From assembly GCA_021733985.1 (NCBI GenBank), contig JAIPJT010000027.1, forward strand, positions 1 to 35,662: a DNA stretch of 35,662 nucleotides. Reading direction: 5' to 3'. The notes under the pieces were generated by a model, which saw only the letters and a list, made by a program, of their open reading frames with translations, was not told the DNA's origin and did no database searches. The stretch comes from Victivallales bacterium. Lineage in GTDB: Bacteria > Verrucomicrobiota > Lentisphaeria > Victivallales > GWF2-38-69. How positions within the stretch are numbered: the stretch's first letter is position 1; each line of letters starts with the position of its first letter. The position numbers were made by a program, and so were the translations under genes. Positions 15,984 to 24,954 of the stretch are shown here, in pieces.

Positions 15984-17798
15984 ATGCCAAATTTAAAATC
16001 CAATAATGTTTTTCTAATAAAAAACAGCTACTGGCTTATCCCGCTTGTTGCAGCTCTTTTTGTAAGATTATTTTTTTTTAATTACTTTATTACTTCTCCA
16101 TTCAGCTTTTATCATATGATCGAAGGCCTGGATATGTATACTATTTACAGCAGATTCCCGTATTACACTCCGAGTATCTATTCTCTATTTCTAAGAATTC
16201 TCAGCCTGTTATTACCTGAGGCATATTTTGTTAATGGAATTATTTTTATACAATTAATAATGGGGATTTTAACATGTCTTCTGACTGTATTTATTTGTTA
16301 CTATTTATGTCGGAATAAATTGGCATCATGTATTTCAGGGGTTATCTTCAGTGTTTATGGACCTGTTATTATTTATGAGGGCTTTATTCTTAAGGATTCC
16401 TTTTATTTATTTACTGCGACTTTTGTTCTTTTTATATGTTTTTATATTGCAGCAAAGAAATTTTCCGGCTTAAGTGTTTTCACACTCGGTATTATGCTGT
16501 TTATACCTGCTTTTATCAGGAGCATTGGTAGTTTCTTAGCCCTGCTCTTATGCTGCTGGTTTTTGTATACTCTGATAAATTTCACAGTTAGAAATAGAAC
16601 AAATCTTAAGGAAAAGTTTTCTTTTATTATTTTCAGGCTGGCGTTTTTCCTGCTTGGAACAGCCATTACAATCAGTACAATATATTTTTCTTGCGGCAAA
16701 ACACTGCCGGCTATAGTTTCTTCATACACTAATTTGTCTTATTACTACACAGTGGGACAACAAAAAGATTTTAAAAGTATAAATACTCCCCACACAAATA
16801 TTACCACCAAAAACAGCAAAATAAAAAATGCACAAAATAAATCAGTTACTTCATATCTTTTCAGCTACATGGAAAATTACAAAGATTTTATAAAAAACTA
16901 CCTCCGTAATTTTCTATTTACATTCAGAGCCTATGAAATTCCCAATAATGTTAACTACTATTTTATAAGGAAATTTTTATTCCCGGTCAGCTTCATGCCT
17001 GGACCGATTATTCTATTCCCTTTTGCTCTGGCCGGTTTACTTTTTATATTCATATATAGGAAAAAGTATAATAATACTGTGCTGCTTCTGCTTTTTATAC
17101 TGCCGGTTGCTGCAGCCTGTACTTTTTTTGTTCCGATAGCCAGATACCGTATAGTGCTAATCCCGGTTATGGCTGTAGGAGCCGGGATTCTATTAAAGAA
17201 TTTATTGTGTTTTCTGTTTGACAGAAAGTATATAAAACTTTTTTTTGCATCAATAACGGTAGCCATATTTGCTTTATTACAGTATATGTCCATGGAAAAT
17301 AACTATTATAGGGCATCTGACTATGTAGCTTATGGCCAGGCTATGAGATGGCAGAACAGCAAAAACCCTTTGATCCTGCCACTTTTTAAAAAAGCTTTCA
17401 CTATTAGACCGGATTTAAAATTCACTAAAAAAAATCTCATAATTGAATGTTTAAGAAACGGAAATTTCAATTCTGCGAAACAGCTTCTTCAACCTGAATA
17501 CAAAAAAAATCCGAGAAACTTTGATACTGCAATAAATTATGCTTCGTCACTCCTTGGCTGTAAAAAGTTTAACAAGGCATATGAAGTTCTTTCTAATATA
17601 GAAAAAACTGATTCACCCGAAAGAAAAAAGAAACTCTACTTCAATTTAGGTGAGTATTACTTTCTGACAGGACGTTATAACAAAGCAAAAAACTGCTATA
17701 CAGTACTTTTAAATTTAACTGATAGTCAAAATATTCATGCTCGAGAGGTTGCAGAAAAACGGCTGTTGCTGATAAAGCAGAACATAATGGAAAAATAA
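15984..17798 (+). CDS. GT39-like membrane protein with C-terminal TPRs
   Basis: This 604-residue integral membrane protein has about ten to twelve hydrophobic segments between residues 15 and 435. It resembles bacterial relatives of protein mannosyltransferases (PMT_2/GT39) that take sugars from polyprenyl-phosphate carriers. The first long loop (about 33-65) includes GLDMYTIYSRFPYYTPS, the region where such enzymes hold their acidic catalytic residue. After the last helix, residues about 445-600 form soluble helical repeats with TPR-like signatures, including FNLGEYYFLTGRYNKAKNCY. Family and topology are reasonably clear, but donor and acceptor are unknown. It probably acts at the outer face of the inner membrane. 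Confidence 0.75.
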   Translation: MPNLKSNNVFLIKNSYWLIPLVAALFVRLFFFNYFITSPFSFYHMIEGLDMYTIYSRFPYYTPSIYSLFLRILSLLLPEAYFVNGIIFIQLIMGILTCLLTVFICYYLCRNKLASCISGVIFSVYGPVIIYEGFILKDSFYLFTATFVLFICFYIAAKKFSGLSVFTLGIMLFIPAFIRSIGSFLALLLCCWFLYTLINFTVRNRTNLKEKFSFIIFRLAFFLLGTAITISTIYFSCGKTLPAIVSSYTNLSYYYTVGQQKDFKSINTPHTNITTKNSKIKNAQNKSVTSYLFSYMENYKDFIKNYLRNFLFTFRAYEIPNNVNYYFIRKFLFPVSFMPGPIILFPFALAGLLFIFIYRKKYNNTVLLLLFILPVAAACTFFVPIARYRIVLIPVMAVGAGILLKNLLCFLFDRKYIKLFFASITVAIFALLQYMSMENNYYRASDYVAYGQAMRWQNSKNPLILPLFKKAFTIRPDLKFTKKNLIIECLRNGNFNSAKQLLQPEYKKNPRNFDTAINYASSLLGCKKFNKAYEVLSNIEKTDSPERKKKLYFNLGEYYFLTGRYNKAKNCYTVLLNLTDSQNIHAREVAEKRLLLIKQNIMEK

Positions 17799-17849
17799 TA
17801 CATGTTGCAGGATATTATTTAATTAATTTAAAAATAATGAAAATAAAAC

Positions 17850-17895
17850 TTGCAAATGAGTGTTAAAATAGATATTCTAACTATAAAGTATAGTT
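17850..17895 (+). promoter_or_regulatory. Promoter with overlapping palindrome before GPP34 gene
   Basis: TTGCAA at 17850-17855 and TATTCT at 17873-17878 are 17 bases apart, a plausible -35/-10 pair with four of six matches each. Directly downstream, AACTATA 17879-17885 and TATAGTT 17889-17895 form a perfect 7-bp inverted repeat around AAG, covering the expected transcription start. This is the position of a repressor operator. Confidence 0.4.
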
Positions 17896-17968
17896 AATTA
17901 TGAATGTTAACAATAATAACAAAAGTATTTTTTAATGCTTAGTTTTTAAGACAGGTGGAGGTAAAAAA

Positions 17969-18613
17969 ATGCTAAGTTTTGCTGAAGAAATTTATTTATT
18001 GGCACTGGATGATGTTACAGGTAAAATTTCTACTTACTCCGAAGAAGTTTCTTTGAGTTATGCTTTAATAGGAGCTGTTCTATGTGAACTTTCGTTTATG
18101 AATAAAATAGACACAGATCCAGATCATTTATATGTTATTGATAAAGAACCGACCGGCAACAAAATCCTTGACTTTGTGCTCAAAACTATTTCTGAATCCG
18201 AAAAGCCTATGCCTATTTCATACTGGCTGAAAGTTTTACTTTCAGATGCTTCGAGAACTGAAGATTTAGTTTTAAACCATCTTATTGAAAGAGGTATACT
18301 GAAAAGAGTCGATGAAAGGATATTCTGGGTCTTCCATACAAGAAGGTATCCTGTTATTAACAACAAAGAAATTAAAAATGTTGAAGAACGTTTAAGAGAG
18401 CTTGTTCTCGGAGATGAAATACCTGAACCACGTGAAGCAGTTCTTGTAAGCTTAGTTCAGGCATGTAACCTTTTCGAGGATATACTTTCACCAAGAGAAA
18501 AGAAAAGAGCAGAAAAAAGGATCCAGGCAATTGCCAAGCTCGACATTGTCGGTAGAGAAGTTGTTGAAATGATAAAGGAAATTAAAAATTTCAACCCAAG
18601 TATTTTCTGTTAA
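17969..18613 (+). CDS. GPP34/GOLPH3-family protein
   Basis: This 214-residue protein matches the GPP34 family, known from eukaryotic GOLPH3/Vps74, which binds phosphatidylinositol-4-phosphate and retains glycosyltransferases in the Golgi. The family is also found in some bacteria, mainly actinobacteria. Characteristic elements are SFAEEIYLLALDDVTGK at the start, the helix GAVLCELSFMNKID, LIERGILKRVDERIFWVF, and RRYPV followed by VEERLRELVLG. No membrane segment is present, so it would be a peripheral membrane or soluble protein. A strong AGGTGGAGG lies upstream of the start. It follows a GT39-like membrane glycosyltransferase, which makes a role in membrane glycosylation attractive but unproven. 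The bacterial function is not established. Confidence 0.85.
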   Translation: MLSFAEEIYLLALDDVTGKISTYSEEVSLSYALIGAVLCELSFMNKIDTDPDHLYVIDKEPTGNKILDFVLKTISESEKPMPISYWLKVLLSDASRTEDLVLNHLIERGILKRVDERIFWVFHTRRYPVINNKEIKNVEERLRELVLGDEIPEPREAVLVSLVQACNLFEDILSPREKKRAEKRIQAIAKLDIVGREVVEMIKEIKNFNPSIFC

Positions 18614-18628
18614 AATAATCACATCCTT

Positions 18629-18664
18629 AAAAGCGGAAATTCCCAAAGAGTTTTCGCTTTTTTT
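18629..18664 (+). terminator. Terminator between GPP34 gene and selB
   Basis: AAAGCGGAAA pairs with TTTTCGCTTT (one G-T pair) around an 11-base loop, followed by T residues to 18664. It lies 16 bases after the GPP34 stop and touches the selB stop codon, so it ends the rightward transcript and may serve selB in the opposite direction. Confidence 0.8.
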
Positions 18665-20657
18665 ATGCCTCAGCATAAAGGAATCTCATATCATTTTTCC
18701 TAAAAGTAGTTTTCTCTTTATCATAAATATTTAAAAGTAACAAGCATATTTTGCGGTTACCTTTCACCAGGTCTCTAAATTCAGAAACAGTTATTCCCTT
18801 ACCTGGATCTTTTCTTAAAAATTCAATAAGTAAATTTCTACAATAGTCAACTATTTTTGAATGAATATATGAGTCGTCTATAAAGTATAATCTTTTTTGT
18901 CCTGCAAGGTGTTTTAATATTTGCTGCATTTGAGTTTCGGATATATCCGCTTCTCTACAGTAAGCTTTTAAATTATTCAGAATCGGTACACTCATGTCAC
19001 AGTTTAAAATATATTTTTCGATAGCCTCTATCTGCCCTCGCAGTTGCGGGGATATGTCGATCTTATGTGTTGACAATATCCATGTTCCTTCAGAGTAACT
19101 AACCTTGCCTTCCGTTTTTAGCTTATTCAATATATATTCTGCAAGCTGAAGCCCACATTTAAATTTTAAAAGTTCAGCCTCTCTTGCAATAGCCTTTGTT
19201 GTTAATCCTTTCTCAGATAGAGGAAGTTTTATATGATGTTTTTTTATAATATTCGGTATACTTTTATATTTTTGCCTCAAGACATTTCTATATACTATAA
19301 TATTTCTATTAATTATGGTAAACTTTTGGGAGTCGGCATGAATATATTTTTTAGTCTCTGAAGGTGAAAAATTTTGAATTTCAGCAATTGTTTTATAATC
19401 GGTTACTCCCTGTTTCTTTTCTAACTCTGTCGTTATTATTCCACTAAAACCTTTCTTATCAATTTCGGAGAAAAGATTATACAGCTTTAATGTTTTTTTC
19501 CGATGTTTCAAAGGTGCCGGATCAAGTATTTTCCCAAATCCGATAGTTTTACTTTCTGAAGTATTACGCAAAATAAATCTGTTTTCGCATCTTGTTATGC
19601 ATTTCTTCTCTAAAAATATCTGAACATAATAACTTCGGTCATTATTATACATATCACATTTTTTTTCAAATAAAACATGAATCTTTACATGTGTGTTTAA
19701 ACTTCCTAAGAGAAGGGCCGCATTAACAACATATTGAATTTTGTTATTAGCCTTAGTAACTGATGACACAGAATACTCCGAATCAAAAAATGTAATAACA
19801 GCATCGATGATACTTGTGCTGCGTAGAAATCTGTCTGATAATACAGTTTTTCCTTTCAAATCATCCTTTTTAATACCGGTTATATTAATAGCAGCCCTTT
19901 CGCCGGGATAAACAAACTCTGCGAAATTTTTGTACTTTTGAATACTTCTGATTTTAGCTTTTTCTTTATTGAGTGTAGGAAGTAAATATACTGAATTATT
20001 TATGTTTAAAGTTCCTGTTGAAACGCTTCCTGCTATCACAGTGCCTGTACCTTTTAAAGAAATAATCCTATCGATATTCATAGTAAATGGTGCATTTTCT
20101 GAATATATAACAGTTGTCTCATTTATAATTAATTCAGTTAAATTATAAATTTCTTTTTTAAGATTGTTTATCCCCTTGCCTGTCTTTGCGGATACTTCAC
20201 AAATCTTAGCATCTTTGAGAAATGTATTCTCTACCAATTCTTTTATCTCTTCTTTAGCAAGATCAACAAGGTCAGGCTCAACCAGGTCTGTTTTAGACAG
20301 TACAATGATTCCATGTTTAACACCTAAAGCATTGATTATTTTTAAATGCTCTCTTGTCTGGGGCATTATTCCGCTGTCAGCTGCAATTACGAGCAGAACC
20401 AGGTTAATTCCTGAAACACCTCTAACCATTGTGTTAATAAAATCTTTATGGCCGGGAACATCAATTACTCCAATAGTGTAGCCGTTGGGGTGAGTTAAAT
20501 AAGCAAATCCGAGATTTATTGTAATTCCACGTTTCTTCTCTTCCTTATGTGTATCGCATTGAATATCTGTTAATGTTTTAATTAATGCAGTTTTACCGTG
20601 GTCAATATGCCCGGCAGTTCCTAAGATAAAATTTGTTTTGGATCGGTCTTGCTTCAT
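18663..20657 (-). CDS. selB: Selenocysteine-specific elongation factor SelB
   Basis: This 664-residue translation factor delivers Sec-tRNA to UGA codons marked by a SECIS hairpin. The EF-Tu-like GTPase has GHIDHGKT (about 16-23), RGITINLGFA (switch I), DVPGHKDF (about 66-73, G3) and SKTDLV (G4). Two beta-barrel domains follow to about 380, and the C-terminal 280 residues are the winged-helix repeats that bind SECIS RNA and that EF-Tu lacks. Length is normal. No selA, selD or tRNA-Sec gene is visible in the window, and no certain selenoprotein either. The start lacks a Shine-Dalgarno sequence. Its presence implies selenocysteine use elsewhere in the genome. Confidence 0.96.
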   Translation of the reverse strand: MKQDRSKTNFILGTAGHIDHGKTALIKTLTDIQCDTHKEEKKRGITINLGFAYLTHPNGYTIGVIDVPGHKDFINTMVRGVSGINLVLLVIAADSGIMPQTREHLKIINALGVKHGIIVLSKTDLVEPDLVDLAKEEIKELVENTFLKDAKICEVSAKTGKGINNLKKEIYNLTELIINETTVIYSENAPFTMNIDRIISLKGTGTVIAGSVSTGTLNINNSVYLLPTLNKEKAKIRSIQKYKNFAEFVYPGERAAINITGIKKDDLKGKTVLSDRFLRSTSIIDAVITFFDSEYSVSSVTKANNKIQYVVNAALLLGSLNTHVKIHVLFEKKCDMYNNDRSYYVQIFLEKKCITRCENRFILRNTSESKTIGFGKILDPAPLKHRKKTLKLYNLFSEIDKKGFSGIITTELEKKQGVTDYKTIAEIQNFSPSETKKYIHADSQKFTIINRNIIVYRNVLRQKYKSIPNIIKKHHIKLPLSEKGLTTKAIAREAELLKFKCGLQLAEYILNKLKTEGKVSYSEGTWILSTHKIDISPQLRGQIEAIEKYILNCDMSVPILNNLKAYCREADISETQMQQILKHLAGQKRLYFIDDSYIHSKIVDYCRNLLIEFLRKDPGKGITVSEFRDLVKGNRKICLLLLNIYDKEKTTFRKNDMRFLYAEA

Positions 20658-21207
20658 AAATCAAATTTGTTTTTTTTAAATACAAATAATTAAAACTATA
20701 TCCTCAAACAAAGAAATTTCGAGAATATTTAACTTTAGATATACAAAAACTCTGCACAAACTGTATAATTTTTTTCAATATATTCAGATGTAAAAGATCA
20801 CATAAGCTCTAACAAAAAATCAATGCTCTTGAATTTAGGATTATGCTTTCATAATCAACAGCCGTCGTACAGAAATTGCTGTACTATGGCCGACAAAGAA
20901 GGATCGATTTCCTCCACAAAATATACAGGATCCGTTGCGGAGGAACCAGTCCCTGATTCCGTAAACGAAGCAAAATCAATTAATTTTGTCTTAATTCAAT
21001 GACATTGAATAAAAAAATAATTAACAGTATGGGCCAGTTTTAAAAATTAATCCTGGATGTGCAGCCAAAAAACATTTGATATTTAATAACTATGCTGTGT
21101 TAAAAATAAAATAAAAAGTGATGAATAGAACATTTTGATGATCAAAAGCTTTTGTTTATTTGTTGAATTGCTGATTCGTTTAATCGTTTGAATCATATTG
21201 CGGCAGG
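20658..21207. other. Gene-free spacer with palindromes upstream of selB
   Basis: No gene is seen. The spacer contains the hairpin cluster at 20864-20945, a TTCAAT-GAC-ATTGAA palindrome near 20995-21009 within a segment that recurs near position 121, and then AT-rich DNA leading into the transposase remnant. The selB promoter should lie near its start, but I cannot point to it. Confidence 0.5.
20864..20945. repeat. Cluster of two hairpins, repeat relic
   Basis: GTACAG 20867-20872 pairs with CTGTAC 20879-20884, with a GTCG/CGAC outer closure. TTCCTCC 20909-20915 pairs with GGAGGAA 20939-20945. Locally it is richer in G+C than its surroundings. It resembles the palindrome at 7086-7133 in layout but not in sequence. 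Confidence 0.4.
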
Positions 21208-21473
21208 AATTCAAGCGGAACAGGAACTTTGCCCTTCAATGTTTTAAATACGGACGCATGAAATTATAAAATGCAACAAAACCATTTTACCAGTTTTAAA
21301 ATATTTGTTTTCAGGAGAGCGTCTCCTTGTTTTTAAATTAGAGCTTATGGCATTGAGACTTCTCCTGATTTTATAGCATAAAAACATAGAAAAATCAGCG
21401 GAAAAGCATTTTCTGAGGAAAGTAGAAATCTTAAATTGTGTTTTGGGCCTAAAAAGCTCAACAAATAAACAAA
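21208..21473 (-). pseudogene. Transposase C-terminal remnant, copy 2, frameshifted
   Basis: The complement of this stretch closely matches copy 1 (1139-1403). Frame is lost compared with copy 1: the A-run after AATTT has five As instead of four, and a further T is added in the following FVAFYNF region, so the shared frame is broken. The AGGAGA-spacer-TCTCCT palindrome persists at 21313-21327. Next to it, at 21463-21492, is a short run of AAATAAAC-type repeats. No transposase core or terminal inverted repeat is visible, so this is a decayed relic about 20 kb from its inverted partner. Confidence 0.6.
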
Positions 21474-21569
21474 TACACAAATAAACAAATAACCGCACCT
21501 TGTGCGATGTTTTGAGATAATTTTATTTATAAAATTTAGATAAAACCTAAATATATAAAGGGAAGGTTT

Positions 21570-22910
21570 ATGAAAAGAGAAGGTTTTGCTTCAAGGCTCG
21601 GTATGATCGCAGCTGCTGCCGGTTCTGCTATTGGACTTGGTAACATCTGGAGATTTCCATATATAACTGGAAAAGGAGGCGGTGCAGCTTTTATAGTAAT
21701 ATATCTTATATTTATAGTGTTTATCGGTATGTCATGCCTTCTGACGGAATTTGTAATAGGTAGACGGGGACAAAGTGACGCTATCGGCTCTTTTCTCAAG
21801 CTTTCTCGAAACAAGTACTGGTCTGTAGGAGGGTGGTTGTGCGTTATTACAGTATCATTAATTTTTTCATTTTATATTGTAGTTTTCGGATGGACGATTA
21901 ATTATCTTGTTAAATCTATATTTAATATATTCGCAGATAAAACGCCTCAGGAAATCGGTATACTTTTTTCGACAACAACTTCATCTGTATTTTCACCTAT
22001 CGTATATGCATATATAGGATTAGGCATAACCGCCTTTGTAGTTGTAGACGGCATTGAGCACGGCATCGAAAAATGCTCAAAAATATTAATGCCGTTATTA
22101 TTCGCGCTTATGGTAATCCTGCTGTTACGTTCTTTAACTTTACCCGGCGCCGGTAAAGGTATTGCTTTTTTATTGAAACCGGATTTTTCTAAAGTCACTA
22201 CAGAAGTTATTTTAATTGCACTTGGTCAGGCTTTTTTTACATTAAGCCTCGGAGCCGCGGTCATGATAACATACGGTTCATATATTAACAAAAAAGAAAG
22301 AATGGGTTCTGCAGTCGTTCAGATTTGTTTTATAAACTGTTCAATTTCTCTTCTCGCGGGATTTGTCATTTTCCCGGCAGCCTTTACTTTCGGAATAAAC
22401 CCGGGAGAAGGGCCGGGCCTTGCATTTGTAACTTTACCCAATATTTTTCAGCAAATGACTGGTGGATATTACTTCGCTATTATATTTTTTCTACTATTGA
22501 CTGTTGCTTCATTGACATCGACCATTTCAATGCTTGAAGCAATAGTCGCATGTATCAGAGAACAAATAATGTTAACAAGGAAACAGGCTATTGCAATCGG
22601 TATAACAATTGTTGCAATTCTCTGTATCCCATGCTCGCTTTCATTCGGTCCTATGAATAACACAAAAATATTCGGTCATACATTTTTTGATATCTGTAAT
22701 CTTATTACTTCAAATTACGGTATGCCTATCGGCAGTCTTATTTTCGTTTTTTTTGTAGGTTGGTTTTTTGGGAAAGATAATGTTAAAGATGAATTATCAA
22801 ATAGCGGAAAACTGCCAGTAAGGTACTTTCCTTATTATTTATTTACAATAAGATTTATAGTGCCTATAGCAATTTTAATAATTTTTCTTACTAAGCTCGG
22901 GGTCTTTTAA
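21570..22910 (+). CDS. Sodium:neurotransmitter-symporter family transporter
   Basis: This 446-residue, roughly 11-12-helix inner-membrane protein is of the NSS (SNF, LeuT-like) family, which imports amino acids or related amines with Na+. The diagnostic first-helix region reads SRLGMIAAAAGSAIGLGNIWRFPYIT (residues 8-33), containing the unwound substrate- and sodium-binding segment and the WRFPY motif. LLTEFVIGRRG (about 51-61) and the GQAFFTLSLGAAVMITYGSY region (helix 6 equivalent, about 218-237) are also typical. The bacterial length is normal. AAGG precedes the ATG. The substrate cannot be deduced. It stands alone after the transposase relic. Confidence 0.93.
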   Translation: MKREGFASRLGMIAAAAGSAIGLGNIWRFPYITGKGGGAAFIVIYLIFIVFIGMSCLLTEFVIGRRGQSDAIGSFLKLSRNKYWSVGGWLCVITVSLIFSFYIVVFGWTINYLVKSIFNIFADKTPQEIGILFSTTTSSVFSPIVYAYIGLGITAFVVVDGIEHGIEKCSKILMPLLFALMVILLLRSLTLPGAGKGIAFLLKPDFSKVTTEVILIALGQAFFTLSLGAAVMITYGSYINKKERMGSAVVQICFINCSISLLAGFVIFPAAFTFGINPGEGPGLAFVTLPNIFQQMTGGYYFAIIFFLLLTVASLTSTISMLEAIVACIREQIMLTRKQAIAIGITIVAILCIPCSLSFGPMNNTKIFGHTFFDICNLITSNYGMPIGSLIFVFFVGWFFGKDNVKDELSNSGKLPVRYFPYYLFTIRFIVPIAILIIFLTKLGVF

Positions 22911-22935
22911 CTTTATACTTTGGAATTTAACTTTT

Positions 22936-23649
22936 TTATTTCTCATTTTTCATTCCCGTTATATTCCCATATATATAAACAATATTTAAAACTTTTGATT
23001 TGGACATTCCACCCGGATTAAGACCGGGCGCCCCTTCCGGTACAGAAGTTTTCAGCTTTTTAAAATACTCTTTCCATATTTTGAAAATTTGTTTTGTGCC
23101 GGGTTTTCTAAACGTCATTGGGTGAAGCTTGAAAAGCATTTTTCCCATATTAGCTTTTTTAAAACAATAATAAACAAGCTGTGAACAGTAAAAAGCTTTA
23201 TTGTCTTTAATATTGAATGTATCATTATAAGGTAGGCCTACTAAACTCTTAGCTGTTTTTACTGCCTTAGGAACTAACTTTATATACTGTGTTTTTACTC
23301 TTCCGACAATTACTCTTGGACGATTTCTATCATCTTTACTACGTTCCAGAAATTTTTTTAATGGAGTTTTCCTTACTTTATCTTTTGCTTCAATAATATA
23401 TGGTGTCCTACTGTAAAAAGCTAAAATCCCTACGTGTGACAATTTTGCTCCTTTATAACCAGAAGTTACAGATTGAACAGCTTCTGTAAAGGGATTTTTT
23501 TTTCCTTCCTGAAAAAAGATATCTCCATTTTCAGGAGTGTAGCTATGGAAAAGGCTGCTTTTCTCAATATGTGCAGCAAAAGCAACAAAAACATTATTTA
23601 GTAAAAATACACCGAAAATAATTTTCAATAACAATTTTCTGTAAGACAT
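22936..23649 (-). CDS. Secreted YiiX/NlpC-P60-like papain-fold hydrolase
   Basis: This 237-residue protein has an N-terminal signal peptide (to about residue 26, FVAFAA) and a circularly permuted papain-like domain of the YiiX/YebB (peptidase C92) type. Visible signatures are NGDIFFQEG (about 41), KLSHVGIL (about 69-76) with the probable catalytic His, VGLPYNDTF, and FYCSQLVYYCF (about 153-163) with the probable catalytic Cys. PEGAPGLNPGGMSKSKVL near the end is also usual for the family. Such enzymes act on amide or ester bonds in the cell envelope; substrates are mostly unknown. It is convergent with the NSS transporter gene. Confidence 0.82.
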   Translation of the reverse strand: MSYRKLLLKIIFGVFLLNNVFVAFAAHIEKSSLFHSYTPENGDIFFQEGKKNPFTEAVQSVTSGYKGAKLSHVGILAFYSRTPYIIEAKDKVRKTPLKKFLERSKDDRNRPRVIVGRVKTQYIKLVPKAVKTAKSLVGLPYNDTFNIKDNKAFYCSQLVYYCFKKANMGKMLFKLHPMTFRKPGTKQIFKIWKEYFKKLKTSVPEGAPGLNPGGMSKSKVLNIVYIYGNITGMKNEK

Positions 23650-24065
23650 TAAAAAGTTCTCCTTTGTTTATTTTATTTGCATAACTCCAGCATCTGTTTA
23701 AAAGTAAAACAGTTTTTATGGGGTTTCCTGTTGTACGGTTACTCTCATTGCAATATAATTTCTTTAAGATTTTTTTAATTTTTTTATATATAAGTTATAT
23801 TTGCCCTTTTTTGAAAAGATCTCTGATTTTTGAAAAATATTGAATACAAAAGACGGTGCATCTAAAAGGTTACTTGTATCCTGGATGTTTTTAATATATT
23901 TTATCTTCTATATTTCGATTTTAACATTCGATACAGGTCATACCGTATGGTGTGATGGATAAATAAATTTAAAGGTATTTGTATATCACAAAATAAATCT
24001 ATTTTTTATAAATTATCTCACGAATTTGTATTATATTAATTTTATGTTAAAAAGAGAATAATAAA
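23650..24065. other. Spacer upstream of cmk with repeat copy
   Basis: There is no gene. It contains dispersed repeat copy C (23862-23975) and AT-rich sequence that should hold promoters for cmk and for the YiiX-like gene. No single promoter is convincing. Confidence 0.45.
23862..23975 (-). repeat. Dispersed modular repeat, copy C
   Basis: It shares TTACTTGTATCCTGG and the downstream ACATTCGATACAGGTCATAC segment with copy D (33345-33465, opposite orientation), and the GGTCATACCGTATGGTGTGA palindromic module with copy B. The strand is given relative to copy A. Confidence 0.6.
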
Positions 24066-24746
24066 ATGTCTGAAAAAATAAAAAATGTGATTGCCATTGA
24101 CGGTCCTGCTGCCTCCGGCAAGAGTACTATTGCACAATTAGTGGCTGAAAAAATGAAGGCCTACTATATTAGCACTGGAAATATGTATAGGGCAATTGCT
24201 TACAAAATTCTCGAAAATAATATCAAAGCTGAATCTGCAGAGGAAGAGACTTTCGAGAAAGTACTTAGCAATATTAAACTGGACTTTAAAAAAGATTCTG
24301 ATGACAACCTGATTATGATATTGAACGGGAAACCGCTCGGCCAAGAAATTAGAAAACCGGAAGTTGCAAATATTGTCAGTTATGTAGCTAAAAGTCCTGC
24401 AGTAAGAAAATGGCTTCTTGATAAACAAAGGTCTCTCACCCATCTGGGTCTAATTGTTATCGAAGGACGCGATATAGGGACTGTTGTTTTCCCGGATGCA
24501 AAATTTAAATTTTTTCTTACTGCATCTCCCACTGTCCGAGCAAAACGCAGATTAAAGCAGGATGGGGAAAATGCTTCAGATGCTACCGTGGAAACTGTTT
24601 CAAAAGCTATAGCACAAAGAGATAAAATTGATTCAAACAGAAAAATAGCACCTCTAAAACAGGCAGATGATGCTGTGCTTGTTGACAGCAGTAATATGAA
24701 TAAAAATGAAGTAGTTGAGTATATTGTATCTAAAATCAATACATAA
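24066..24746 (+). CDS. cmk: Cytidylate kinase
   Basis: This 226-residue enzyme phosphorylates CMP and dCMP with ATP in the cytoplasm. The Walker A loop is IDGPAASGKST (about 10-20), followed by the CMP-kinase STGNMYRAIAYKI (about 37-49), then VIEGRDIGTVVFPDAKFKFFLTA (about 131-153) with the GRDIGT signature, and RAKRR in the lid. Length and motifs are standard. In many genomes cmk precedes rpsA or ispH; here it is followed by a small gene and tpx instead. Confidence 0.96.
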   Translation: MSEKIKNVIAIDGPAASGKSTIAQLVAEKMKAYYISTGNMYRAIAYKILENNIKAESAEEETFEKVLSNIKLDFKKDSDDNLIMILNGKPLGQEIRKPEVANIVSYVAKSPAVRKWLLDKQRSLTHLGLIVIEGRDIGTVVFPDAKFKFFLTASPTVRAKRRLKQDGENASDATVETVSKAIAQRDKIDSNRKIAPLKQADDAVLVDSSNMNKNEVVEYIVSKINT

Positions 24747-24767
24747 TAAAATTCTAAAGAATCAAAC

Positions 24768-24789
24768 AAACGATATTTCACGTTTTTTT
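24768..24789 (+). terminator. Weak terminator after cmk
   Basis: AAACG 24768-24772 pairs with CGTTT 24781-24785 and T residues continue to 24789. The stem is short and AT-rich, so this is a weak candidate. Confidence 0.3.
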
Positions 24790-24859
24790 GTCATAATCAT
24801 AAAAAACAGAGATCTCAGTTTCATATCAAACATTTTTTTGGGACAATAAGTCTCTTATT

Positions 24860-24914
24860 ATACCAAAGTTTGTGTTATAATAAGCCCATTTTATACCAAT
24901 ATTATTAATGGTAT
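24860..24914 (+). promoter_or_regulatory. Extended -10 promoter flanked by ATACCA boxes
   Basis: TGTTATAAT (24873-24881) is a perfect extended -10 element (TGNTATAAT). ATACCA occurs directly at 24860-24865 and 24893-24898, and inverted as TGGTAT at 24909-24914, so the boxes bracket the promoter and expected start. That layout suggests a repressor binding site. It drives the small gene at 24955. Confidence 0.4.
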
Positions 24915-24954
24915 GAATAATGCTTCATTATAAAATAAAAAGGAGGTATAAAAA

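Noticed and set aside
21244-21498. 84-codon reading frame starting MRLFVYLCICLF
   Set aside because: It is the frameshifted transposase relic, and its start lies in a short AAATAAAC-type repeat.
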